Source: CAYJOG01 sp964371695 [NCBI: uncultured bacterium] (GTDB lineage Bacteria > CAYJOG01). From it: a stretch of 5,030 nt of DNA. Below, in pieces: positions 1-5,030 of the stretch. The position numbers and the translations under genes were made by a program. The DNA is taken from NCBI GenBank assembly GCA_964371695.1, contig CAYJOG010000244.1, positions 1-5,030 of the forward strand, given 5' to 3'. The notes under the pieces are model-generated. The model searched no databases, was not told the origin of the DNA, and was given only the letters and a program-made list of their open reading frames with translations. Numbering within the stretch: position 1 is the stretch's first letter; every line of letters begins with the position of its first letter.

Positions 1-342
1 GACTCGGTGTTTGTGCGGCGCGTGCTGCGCGAGATATTGGAGGGGGATGGTTACACCGTGGTGGGCGAGGCCGAAGACGGCCAGCAGGCCGTGGCGCTGT
101 TTGCCCAGACCCGACCGGACCTGGTGATGATGGATATCCAGATGCCCGCCCTGAGCGGCGTGGAGGCCACGCGGCAGATTCTGGCGGGGGACCCCGGCGC
201 GGTGGTGGTGGTGTGCAGCGTCATCGCCAACAGCCAGCTCATCCGCAACGCGCTGGAGGCCGGTGTGTCGTTTTTCATCGCCAAACCTTTTGAAAAATCA
301 ACGGTGCTCAGCACGGTGGCCCAGGCCCTGAAGCGCGTGTGA
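1..342 (+). CDS. CheY-like single-domain response regulator receiver, 5' end outside the window
   Basis: The first 113 codons in view form most of a receiver domain. The sequence opens at the Asp-Ser that normally follows the first beta strand (ILIVDDS in relatives), so only about 8 to 12 residues are missing and the true start lies upstream. Numbered from the first visible codon, the phosphoacceptor is D45 in MMDIQMP, the switch hydroxyl is S73 in VVVCS, and the conserved lysine is K95 in the IAKPF loop with its usual cis-proline neighbour. The protein stops right after the last helix (ALKRV), so it has no DNA-binding or enzymatic output domain. By family knowledge such proteins act by phosphorylation-dependent docking to a partner, in chemotaxis, phosphorelays or other control. 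The partner cannot be read from this window. Its stop codon overlaps the next gene's start (TGATG), so the two are probably translationally coupled. Confidence 0.93.
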   Translation, partial: DSVFVRRVLREILEGDGYTVVGEAEDGQQAVALFAQTRPDLVMMDIQMPALSGVEATRQILAGDPGAVVVVCSVIANSQLIRNALEAGVSFFIAKPFEKSTVLSTVAQALKRV

Positions 343-920
343 TGGCGACCTTGGACGAATTCATCCGCCACGGCGTGGCGGCGCTGGAGGGTTTGCCCCT
401 GGTGGCCCGCAGTTATCTGGGTGTGGGCAAAGCCCCCAGCCTGCTGCGCGAAAAGGTCATGCTGGGGGTGAGTGGTTATAACCAGTGCCGCTATTGCATT
501 TCCATCCACGGCGCGCTGGCGGACATGGAAGGCGCGGGGCAGGAGGAACAGCAGGCCCTGGGGGCCGTGTGCCAGTCCCCTTTGCCAGAGGACATGGACC
601 CGCCCACGCGCCTGGCGGTGGTTTATGCCCTGCGGGTCATCGGCGAAGAAGAAACCACGGACCTGATGGCGGAACTGCGGCGGTTTTTCAGCACGGAAGA
701 AATCAGGGAAATCGCCGCCTTTGCCCGCGTGATGCTGGTGAGCAACGAGGCGGGCCACACGGTGGACGCTTTCATCGAACGGCTGCGGGGCGCGCCCAGA
801 GACGGCAGCGAACTGGTGCAGGAACTTGGGATATTGGCGCTGCTGCTGCCGGTGGGCGCACCCGCCCTGGGGTTGTATGGCCTCAGCCGGTGGTATGGCC
901 GTCTGGGACAGGAAAAATGA
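342..920 (+). CDS. AhpD / carboxymuconolactone decarboxylase-like thiol-redox protein
   Basis: This 192-residue protein carries the AhpD-fold signature. E37 is followed 12 residues later by the C49-R-Y-C52 pair and by H56 four residues after that, which is the same spacing as E118, C130, C133 and H137 of mycobacterial AhpD. In that family the cysteine pair cycles between dithiol and disulfide under control of the Glu-His relay, giving alkylhydroperoxidase or related redox activity. A second helical half (about residues 86-148) resembles the remainder of the domain. The C-terminus adds a hydrophobic stretch (about 159-182, ILALLLPVGAPALGLYGL) that could be a membrane anchor or a packing helix. 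ATG at 342 overlaps the preceding stop as TGATG. An adjacent GTG at 339 would add one residue and is less likely. The physiological substrate is unknown, and a carboxymuconolactone decarboxylase role is unlikely because no aromatic-degradation genes are nearby. Confidence 0.85.
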   Translation: MATLDEFIRHGVAALEGLPLVARSYLGVGKAPSLLREKVMLGVSGYNQCRYCISIHGALADMEGAGQEEQQALGAVCQSPLPEDMDPPTRLAVVYALRVIGEEETTDLMAELRRFFSTEEIREIAAFARVMLVSNEAGHTVDAFIERLRGAPRDGSELVQELGILALLLPVGAPALGLYGLSRWYGRLGQEK

Positions 921-1879
921 CCCACCCGCTCCTGGCCCCCTATCAGCCGTTGCGATCCATTTATCAAACCCTGCACGGGTGGCAAAAAGAACACCCTGAT
1001 CTGGTGCGGGTGCAGGAAATCGGCAAAAGCAGCGGCGGGCGGTCCATTCTGGCGGCGGCCATCGGGCGCAACCCCAAGGCCCCTGTGCTGTCGCTCACAG
1101 CGCTGTTTCACAGCATGGAGTTTCCCGGCCCCGCCACGGTGATGCGTTTTGCACAGGAGGTGCTCGCCAAACCAAAAGACAAACTGCTGGATCAGGCCAC
1201 GCTTTGTCTTGTGCCCGTGGTGCATCCCGATGGTTACGAACAGGTGTGGCAGGATCTGGAAAACGGCAAACGCTGGTTTTTTCACCGCTACACACAAAAC
1301 CGGGTGAACCTGAATCGCAACTTTGGCCCCGGTTTTCACCACGCCCCCAAACGCAGTCCCGGCAGCGGCGAGCGGCCCTTCAGCGAGCCAGAGAGCCGGG
1401 CGCTGAAAAACTGGCACGACCAGCATCCCCCCCGCGTGAGCATGTGCTTTCACACCTGCGCCCACTATCTGGTTTATCCCTGGGCCTATCATCATGGCCC
1501 GCCCCCGCCCCAGGACATGGCGGTTTATGATCGGCTGTATCAGGCTTTTTCAAAACCCATGGCCCGGCCCTTCCGCTGGTTGCAGAGCAGTCATTTCAAC
1601 GGCCACACCGGGGATTATCAGGACTGGGTGTATGGCCATTACAGGGCCGCGTCGCTGCTGATAGAAATGGGCCGCCCGGCGTTGTCGGTGAACGCCCCCA
1701 ACATGCTGCTGAACCCCTTTCTGTTTTTCAACTTTCCCTCGGCGCGGGGTCTGGAAAAGGATGTTTCCACCGTGACGGCGGGGTTGTGGGAACTGTGGCG
1801 GGAAACCCCCGGCGTGGCCCCCATGGTGATCGGGGGATTTCCCAAAGAAGTGGACTACCGCACCACGCTTTTGATTTGA
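917..1879 (+). CDS. M14-family zinc carboxypeptidase-like protein with altered substrate-binding residues
   Basis: This 320-residue protein has the M14 (carboxypeptidase A) layout. An N-terminal IGKSSGGRSI segment is followed by the zinc motif H65-S-M-E68, then NLNRNF (N133 and R134, matching N144 and R145 of carboxypeptidase A), the third zinc ligand H179 in CFHTCAHYLVYPW, a DWVYG segment and the catalytic E250 in LLIEMG. These suggest a folded zinc site able to hydrolyse C-terminal or peptidoglycan-type peptides. By ungapped hand alignment to bovine carboxypeptidase A, R71 becomes M67, R127 becomes F121, Y248 becomes N228, and specificity position 255 is Q235, so the substrate is probably unusual. 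No signal peptide is visible, which suggests a cytoplasmic enzyme. ATG at 917 overlaps the preceding stop (ATGA), with AGGA just upstream. The reading frame stays open upstream to 485, but that part is out-of-frame shadow of the AhpD-like gene. It converges on the next gene. Confidence 0.88.
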   Translation: MTHPLLAPYQPLRSIYQTLHGWQKEHPDLVRVQEIGKSSGGRSILAAAIGRNPKAPVLSLTALFHSMEFPGPATVMRFAQEVLAKPKDKLLDQATLCLVPVVHPDGYEQVWQDLENGKRWFFHRYTQNRVNLNRNFGPGFHHAPKRSPGSGERPFSEPESRALKNWHDQHPPRVSMCFHTCAHYLVYPWAYHHGPPPPQDMAVYDRLYQAFSKPMARPFRWLQSSHFNGHTGDYQDWVYGHYRAASLLIEMGRPALSVNAPNMLLNPFLFFNFPSARGLEKDVSTVTAGLWELWRETPGVAPMVIGGFPKEVDYRTTLLI

Positions 1880-1887
1880 ATCAGTTG

Positions 1888-3087
1888 TTACCGGATGGGC
1901 GGAAGGGGCGTGCCGGTGTAACCGGGCAGGGGGGGGGGGGGTTGGGGTTTGAGCACGTCGGGCAGGTTTTGCTGGGCGGTGGTCTGTATCCACGGGTTGG
2001 TCTCCGGCGGCGGAGGCGGATAGGCCAGTTCCTCTACCGGCAGGGGGCTGGCGAAGGGTTTCACCCCGCTCATGGGCACGTCTTCTTCCAGATTGGTTTC
2101 TTTGTCGATGCGCCTGAGGGTGATCTCTGGTGTGCCCCGTTGTTCCAGAAAATACAGATACCGCCCCTCACCGGCATACACCGGCTCGAACTGCGGAAAC
2201 ATGCCGGTGCCCATGCGTTTGCTTTCGCGTGTGTTCAGGTCTGTCTCTACCAGCACCCGGCGGTTATTGATCCACGCGCCATAGGCCATGAACTTGCCCA
2301 GGGGGTCAAAGACGGGCGGGGCCTCTCCCGTGAGCGAATTGCTGTAACGCTTCAGGCCGGAGCCATCTTTTTTGATGGTGTAAAGCTCGCTGGTAAAACC
2401 CCGCTCGTTGGCCACAAAACCAAAACCCTTGTTGCGGGGCATGGCCACCGGTAGGTAGTCGAGTATCTCCGTGCCCATGACGTTTTCGGGTTTCAGGTTT
2501 TGCAGCTTGATGGTCCACAGGTCGGCGTCCACCGTCACCATCACCGACTTGCCCTTGGTGTCAAAGGCCGTGCCGCATTCCACGTAAATACGTTTTGACA
2601 GCGTTTTGGCCGAAGACCCCTTGGTGTAGTTCAGTAGCCGCAGGCGCTTTTTGCCGGCGGTGTCCAGATAGAGGTAATCCCACTGGCGGCCAAAAAGCTG
2701 ACACACCATCAGGTGGTCTCCCTGGGGGTTCCACTGGGGGTTGCGATATTTGCCTGCGGGTGTCAGGGCGGTGGCTTTAGTTGCGCCGGGGGCCAGATAA
2801 AACAGTCGCTCGCCTTCGTTAGTGCGCCCAATAAATGCGATGCCCTTGCCCTTGGGGTGGGGGCGCGGCTCGGTGGCGAACAGGTTGGGGGGGGTGACGA
2901 GTTCTTCTTCGCCGCCCTTCAGCCCCAGGCGGGCGATCTGCTGGCGAGGGCCTTCCCGCCGCAGGTAAAACAGGTTTTTGCCATCTGCCGAGGCCTGCAA
3001 CTGGCCCCGCAAAATGTAGGCCTGCGCACCCGTGGTGCTCAGCAGGCCCAGGGCCAAAAAAACGAATCCGAAAACCCGCCCCGTCAT
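1888..3087 (-). CDS. Exported TolB-like (PD40) beta-propeller protein with proline-rich C-terminus
   Basis: The 399-residue product starts with a clear Sec signal peptide: R4, a hydrophobic core at about 5-16 and an A-Q-A site giving probable cleavage after A23. No lipobox cysteine is present, so the mature protein should be soluble in the periplasm or outside. Residues from about 28 to 345 consist of repeated short strands with SADGKNLFYL-, HPKGKGIAFI-, NPQGDHLMV- and FDPLGKFMAYG-like turns, the pattern of TolB/PD40 propeller blades, probably six or seven. The last 50 or so residues are proline-rich (YPPPPPETNPW, then PQPPPPLPG) and probably disordered. It is not TolB itself: no N-terminal TolB domain is seen and no tol or pal genes are nearby. 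Its ATG overlaps the pheA stop (ATGA) with no strong Shine-Dalgarno, so it probably depends on translational coupling. Function unknown. A binding or scaffold role is only an inference. Confidence 0.85.
   Translation of the reverse strand: MTGRVFGFVFLALGLLSTTGAQAYILRGQLQASADGKNLFYLRREGPRQQIARLGLKGGEEELVTPPNLFATEPRPHPKGKGIAFIGRTNEGERLFYLAPGATKATALTPAGKYRNPQWNPQGDHLMVCQLFGRQWDYLYLDTAGKKRLRLLNYTKGSSAKTLSKRIYVECGTAFDTKGKSVMVTVDADLWTIKLQNLKPENVMGTEILDYLPVAMPRNKGFGFVANERGFTSELYTIKKDGSGLKRYSNSLTGEAPPVFDPLGKFMAYGAWINNRRVLVETDLNTRESKRMGTGMFPQFEPVYAGEGRYLYFLEQRGTPEITLRRIDKETNLEEDVPMSGVKPFASPLPVEELAYPPPPPETNPWIQTTAQQNLPDVLKPQPPPPLPGYTGTPLPPIR
1929..1941. repeat. 13-base G homopolymer (C run in the coding strand of the propeller gene)
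   Basis: Thirteen uninterrupted G bases on the plus strand form four CCC proline codons plus the first base of a CTG codon in the propeller gene, 13 residues before its stop. Tracts of this length are known to slip during replication in phase-variable genes. Here loss of one base would replace the tail by about 15 other residues ending at a TGA (1881-1883). Gain of one base would open a frame that runs antisense through the peptidase gene to a stop at 1550. The length given could also contain a sequencing error. Confidence 0.95.
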
Positions 3088-4286
3088 TCGGCCACAGGAT
3101 ACACCCCAAGCACGCGCAGGGTGCTCACCTGCTTTTCGATGGTTTTCATCAGCGCCGCCTGCTCTTTGCCCTGCACCCCGCTCAAAAAGTCTACAAAAAA
3201 GCGGTATTCATAAAGCACGCCCTGCACGGGGCGGCTTTCGATGAACGTCAGGTTCACCCCCGCTTTTGAAAACCCCGCCAACAGCCGCGCCAGAGAGCCA
3301 GGCTCGTGTTTGAGGGTGAAGCAGAGGCTGGTTTTGTGCTGGCCCCGCGAGGGCGGGGGAGGCGTTCTGGACAGGATGAGAAAGCGGGTGGTGTTGTTGG
3401 CGTGGTCGTGGATGTTGCGCTTGAGGATTTTCAGGCCATAGGTCTGGGCCGCCAGCTCTCCGGCAATGGCCACCACCCGGTCGTCCTGCGCCGCCAGTTG
3501 GGCCGCAGCGGCGGTGCTGGGCGACTGCACCAGTTCCAGGTGTTTGCCAGCGGCCCCGCGCCAGCGGCGGCACTGGCCCAGGGGCTGGCTGAAGGTGGCC
3601 AGGCGGGTGGCGTCTTCCAGCTCTCCGCGCCCCAGCAGGTGATGGGCCACGGGCAGGTGATATTCGCCAAAAATCTGCACCTGGGGGGTGGCGTGGATGG
3701 CGTCGAGCGTGGCGGCCACCACGCCTTCGGTGGTGTTCTCCACCGGGGCCACGGCAAAGTGGGCGGTGCCCGTGGCCACCGCCGTGATGGCCTCGGCAAA
3801 ATCAGGCTCTGGCTGAATCACCGCCGAGTGGCCAAAAATGCGCCGGGCCGCCTCGTGGCTGAAACTGCCGAGTGGGCCGAGGCAGGAGACGGTGGGCGGC
3901 TCCTGCAGTCCCCGGCAGGCGCTGATGATTTCGGCGAAAATCGCTCGCACCTGCACGTCTTCAAGGGGGCCGCCGGTGGTGCGGTTTTGTGTGCTCAACC
4001 GGGCGAAGATGGCCGCCTCACGGCCGGGGTCATAGGGCGTGGCGGTTTTTTTGAGCTTGCCCGCCTCTTGCGCCAGACGGGCGCGGGCGTTCAACAGCGT
4101 GAGCATGAGGTCGTCAATGGCGTCAATGCCCTCGCGCACCTGGGCGAGCGTGGAGACAGGCGCGGCCCCCTTGGCCGAGGTGGGGGGCAGGTTCAGCAGG
4201 CCCTCGATTTTGGCTTTTTTGCCGGGCTTGGCCGCCGCCGGTTTTTTCTTTGCCGTTTTGGCCGGGGTGGAAGATTTTTGTGTCAT
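3084..4286 (-). CDS. pheA: Bifunctional chorismate mutase / prephenate dehydratase (P-protein) with basic N-terminal extension
   Basis: This 400-residue enzyme converts chorismate to prephenate and then to phenylpyruvate, the committed route to phenylalanine in the cytoplasm. The AroQ mutase domain spans about 46-128. R51, R68, K79, D86, R89-E90 and Q128 match R11, R28, K39, D48, R51-E52 and Q88 of the E. coli enzyme. The dehydratase domain (about 132-308) has GPLGSFSHEA, PVENTTEG and the catalytic T300-R-F in NNTTRFLIL. The ACT domain (about 318-400) has GSLAR (330-334) and ESRP (350-353), the phenylalanine-binding motifs, so end-product feedback inhibition is expected. Residues 1-45 form an added Lys/Ala/Pro-rich tail (KTAKKKPAAAKPGKKAK) that explains most of the extra length over the usual 360-390. 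The start is supported by a GAGGA site 8 bases upstream and an ATGA overlap with the preceding gene. The downstream propeller gene overlaps in the same way. Confidence 0.97.
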   Translation of the reverse strand: MTQKSSTPAKTAKKKPAAAKPGKKAKIEGLLNLPPTSAKGAAPVSTLAQVREGIDAIDDLMLTLLNARARLAQEAGKLKKTATPYDPGREAAIFARLSTQNRTTGGPLEDVQVRAIFAEIISACRGLQEPPTVSCLGPLGSFSHEAARRIFGHSAVIQPEPDFAEAITAVATGTAHFAVAPVENTTEGVVAATLDAIHATPQVQIFGEYHLPVAHHLLGRGELEDATRLATFSQPLGQCRRWRGAAGKHLELVQSPSTAAAAQLAAQDDRVVAIAGELAAQTYGLKILKRNIHDHANNTTRFLILSRTPPPPSRGQHKTSLCFTLKHEPGSLARLLAGFSKAGVNLTFIESRPVQGVLYEYRFFVDFLSGVQGKEQAALMKTIEKQVSTLRVLGVYPVAE

Positions 4287-4897
4287 GTGTTCAGTCCTCG
4301 GTTGGCCCGTGTCATCCAGCGGGCGATGGTGTCCTGTTCGTCTGGCCCCGGCGAGAGGCCCCGCGCCTTGGCGAGATAATCCAGCCCCTGCTGATAGTGG
4401 GCCTGACGCACCGCCAAAATGCCCAGCTTGAGCCAGGTGATCATGTCATCCGGGGCCTGTTGGGCAATGCCCAGCAGCTCTTTTGTCTCTTGCACAAACC
4501 CCAGCCGCCTGCCGATGAGATAACCCAGGCCCCCGCCCATCAGCCCCCCCACCAGGGCGGCGTGCAGCCATTGCAGGGTGTGGTCCACCCCCGCCACCTG
4601 GCCAAAGGCGGAATCCTGCGCAGTGGTGCGGTTGTCCACCACCAGCAGGGCCACCAGGGTGAGCGCCCCCAGCAGGGCGCAGGCCGCCGCGCCCTGGGTC
4701 GCCTGATCCATGGGTTCGTTGATGAGGCGCTCATGCAGCCAGGAGGCCCCCAGCACCAGCGCCGCGCCAATCACGCCGCCGCACAGCGCCGCTGCCAGCC
4801 AGTGGGAAAGATACACATGGGGCAACCCGGCCACCGAGCCGACAAGCACACCGGCCAACAGGCCAAGGCCGGTTCCCTGTAAGGCAGCGGTGCTCAC
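4283..4897 (-). CDS. Four-helix inner-membrane protein with short C-terminal TPR-like region, unknown function
   Basis: The 204-residue product has four hydrophobic, Gly/Ala-rich segments at about 8-25, 33-53, 69-87 and 108-129. Charged loops (HERLINEP after the second, R130-R131 after the fourth) suggest both ends face the cytoplasm. The glycine-rich fourth segment (ALVGGLMGGGLGYLIG) resembles tightly packed helices or glycine-zipper motifs. Residues about 150-183 (WLKLGILAVRQAHYQQGLDYLAKARGLSP) look like a single tetratricopeptide helix pair, a possible protein-contact site. I recognise no family. The start is GTG at 4897: an in-frame TGA lies three codons upstream, and no in-frame ATG precedes the first membrane segment. 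No Shine-Dalgarno is visible, because that space is occupied by an inverted repeat. Its stop overlaps the pheA start (ATGA), so it is the first visible gene of the pheA transcription unit. A role in phenylalanine synthesis does not follow from this. Confidence 0.8.
   Translation of the reverse strand: MSTAALQGTGLGLLAGVLVGSVAGLPHVYLSHWLAAALCGGVIGAALVLGASWLHERLINEPMDQATQGAAACALLGALTLVALLVVDNRTTAQDSAFGQVAGVDHTLQWLHAALVGGLMGGGLGYLIGRRLGFVQETKELLGIAQQAPDDMITWLKLGILAVRQAHYQQGLDYLAKARGLSPGPDEQDTIARWMTRANRGLNT
4295..4299 (-). promoter_or_regulatory. Ribosome binding site of pheA
   Basis: GAGGA on the minus strand lies 8 bases before the pheA ATG and inside the last codons of the upstream gene. It supports the long pheA start, and hence the reality of the lysine-rich N-terminal extension, over any internal start nearer the mutase domain. 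Confidence 0.75.
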
Positions 4898-4899
4898 AA

Positions 4900-4920
4900 G
4901 AGTTCAGTCTATATGAACTC
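4900..4920. promoter_or_regulatory. Perfect 7-7-7 inverted repeat, candidate operator or leader hairpin
   Basis: GAGTTCA (4900-4906) and TGAACTC (4914-4920) are exact reverse complements separated by seven AT-rich bases (GTCTATA). The element begins two bases before the GTG start of the membrane-protein gene and lies in the divergent intergenic region. The position suits a dimeric repressor site controlling the pheA unit, or a hairpin masking its start codon. On the minus strand the spacer contains TATAGA, a weak -10-like hexamer, but no -35 is recognisable. The repeat is seen directly. Its function is inferred. Confidence 0.55.
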
Positions 4921-4921
4921 G

Positions 4922-4939
4922 TGCGCCCTTGGCGGCGCA
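4922..4939. repeat. Second, GC-rich inverted repeat in the divergent intergenic region
   Basis: TGCGCC (4922-4927) and GGCGCA (4934-4939) are exact reverse complements around a six-base spacer CTTGGC. It lies one base after the 4900-4920 repeat. It could form a small stable hairpin in the leader of the plus-strand gene, or be a half of a composite regulator site. A 6-bp GC palindrome can arise by chance in DNA this rich in GC, so the functional reading is weak. Confidence 0.35.
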
Positions 4940-4945
4940 TGGGTT

Positions 4946-4952
4946 GAAGAGG
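4946..4952 (+). promoter_or_regulatory. Ribosome binding site of the right-edge gene
   Basis: GAAGAGG lies 5 bases before the ATG at 4958 and resembles the anti-16S consensus. It is the main support for the start of the partial gene at the right edge. Confidence 0.65.
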
Positions 4953-4957
4953 TTACA

Positions 4958-5030
4958 ATGCCTCCCGTGAATCCCGCGACCGAGGACACCCGCAAAGTCA
5001 CGCTTGACGAACTTTACCCCGGCCTGGTGG
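4958..5030 (+). CDS. Start of an unidentified protein, 3' end outside the window
   Basis: An ATG with a good Shine-Dalgarno opens a frame of 24 complete codons that runs off the window (begins MPPVNPATEDTRKV, followed by TLDELYPGLV). The third-position GC preference matches the neighbouring genes. The N-terminus is hydrophilic with no signal peptide, so a cytoplasmic product is likely. It is divergent from the membrane-protein/pheA unit and may share control through the inverted repeats between them. Too little is visible to assign a family. A GTG at 4967 is an alternative start but has poorer spacing to the ribosome binding site. Confidence 0.6.
   Translation, partial: MPPVNPATEDTRKVTLDELYPGLV

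Noticed and set aside
51-758. 235-codon minus-strand open frame opposite the receiver and AhpD-like genes
   Set aside because: It is antisense to conserved receiver and CxxC-H motifs. The product is rich in His, Arg, Ala and Gln with no domain pattern.
485-916. N-terminal extension of the peptidase frame back to 485
   Set aside because: This part overlaps the AhpD-like gene in another frame and gives Gly/Arg-rich nonsense. Homology to M14 begins just after the ATG at 917, which has the ATGA overlap.
623-1495. 290-codon minus-strand open frame opposite the AhpD-like and peptidase genes
   Set aside because: It is antisense to two well-supported genes joined by overlapping codons, and its product has no recognisable domain, so it is a GC-rich shadow.
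1873-1882. GATT-TG-AATC palindrome between the convergent genes as a terminator
   Set aside because: A four-pair AT-rich stem with a two-base loop and no T-run is too weak to be an intrinsic terminator.
2887-2894. Eight-base G run inside the propeller gene as a second phase-variation site
   Set aside because: Eight bases is within what is common in this GC-rich sequence (several 7-base runs also occur), and there is no sign of selection for length.
3306-4379. 357-codon plus-strand open frame opposite pheA
   Set aside because: It lies antisense to a gene with unmistakable catalytic motifs. Its product is a low-complexity Gly/Arg/Ala sequence typical of GC-rich shadow frames, and it has no credible ribosome binding site.
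4954-4959. TACAAT as a -10 promoter element for the right-edge gene
   Set aside because: It overlaps the ATG that has a good ribosome binding site, and the only -35-like hexamer (TTGGCG at 4929) is 19 bases away and weak, so it is probably chance.

Overview
The window is about 5 kb of dense, GC-rich bacterial DNA. It reads as a chromosomal region of a Gram-negative bacterium, most likely a proteobacterium outside the alpha class. Three things point that way: the fused chorismate mutase/prephenate dehydratase (P-protein) is typical of beta, gamma and delta groups, one gene is a secreted TolB-like propeller, and codons strongly favour G or C at the third position. The lineage is an inference and no species can be named. 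There are no RNA genes, insertion sequences, CRISPR arrays or prophage signs, and no gene-free stretch longer than 60 bases.

Left part (1-1879, plus strand): three genes are joined by overlapping stop and start codons, so they form one transcription unit that begins upstream of the window. They encode a stand-alone CheY-like receiver (5' end missing), an AhpD/carboxymuconolactone-decarboxylase-like protein with the complete redox motif, and an M14-family zinc carboxypeptidase-like protein that keeps the zinc ligands and catalytic glutamate but appears to have lost several substrate-binding residues. The joint job of these three is not known to me. One signalling, one thiol-redox and one peptidase-like protein in such tight coupling is the least conventional part of the window.

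Middle and right part (1888-4897, minus strand): a second unit runs toward the first, again with 4-base ATGA overlaps at both junctions. In order of transcription it encodes a four-helix membrane protein with a short TPR-like tail, the phenylalanine-pathway enzyme PheA with an unusual lysine/alanine/proline-rich N-terminal extension, and an exported TolB-like beta-propeller with a proline-rich tail. The end of the propeller gene contains a run of 13 C bases (13 G on the plus strand). Changes in its length would swap the C-terminus or extend it into the antisense of the peptidase gene. The two units converge with only 8 bases between their stop codons and no visible terminator.

Right edge (4898-5030): a 60-base divergent intergenic region carries two adjacent inverted repeats and a good ribosome binding site, followed by the first 24 codons of an unidentified plus-strand gene that leaves the window.
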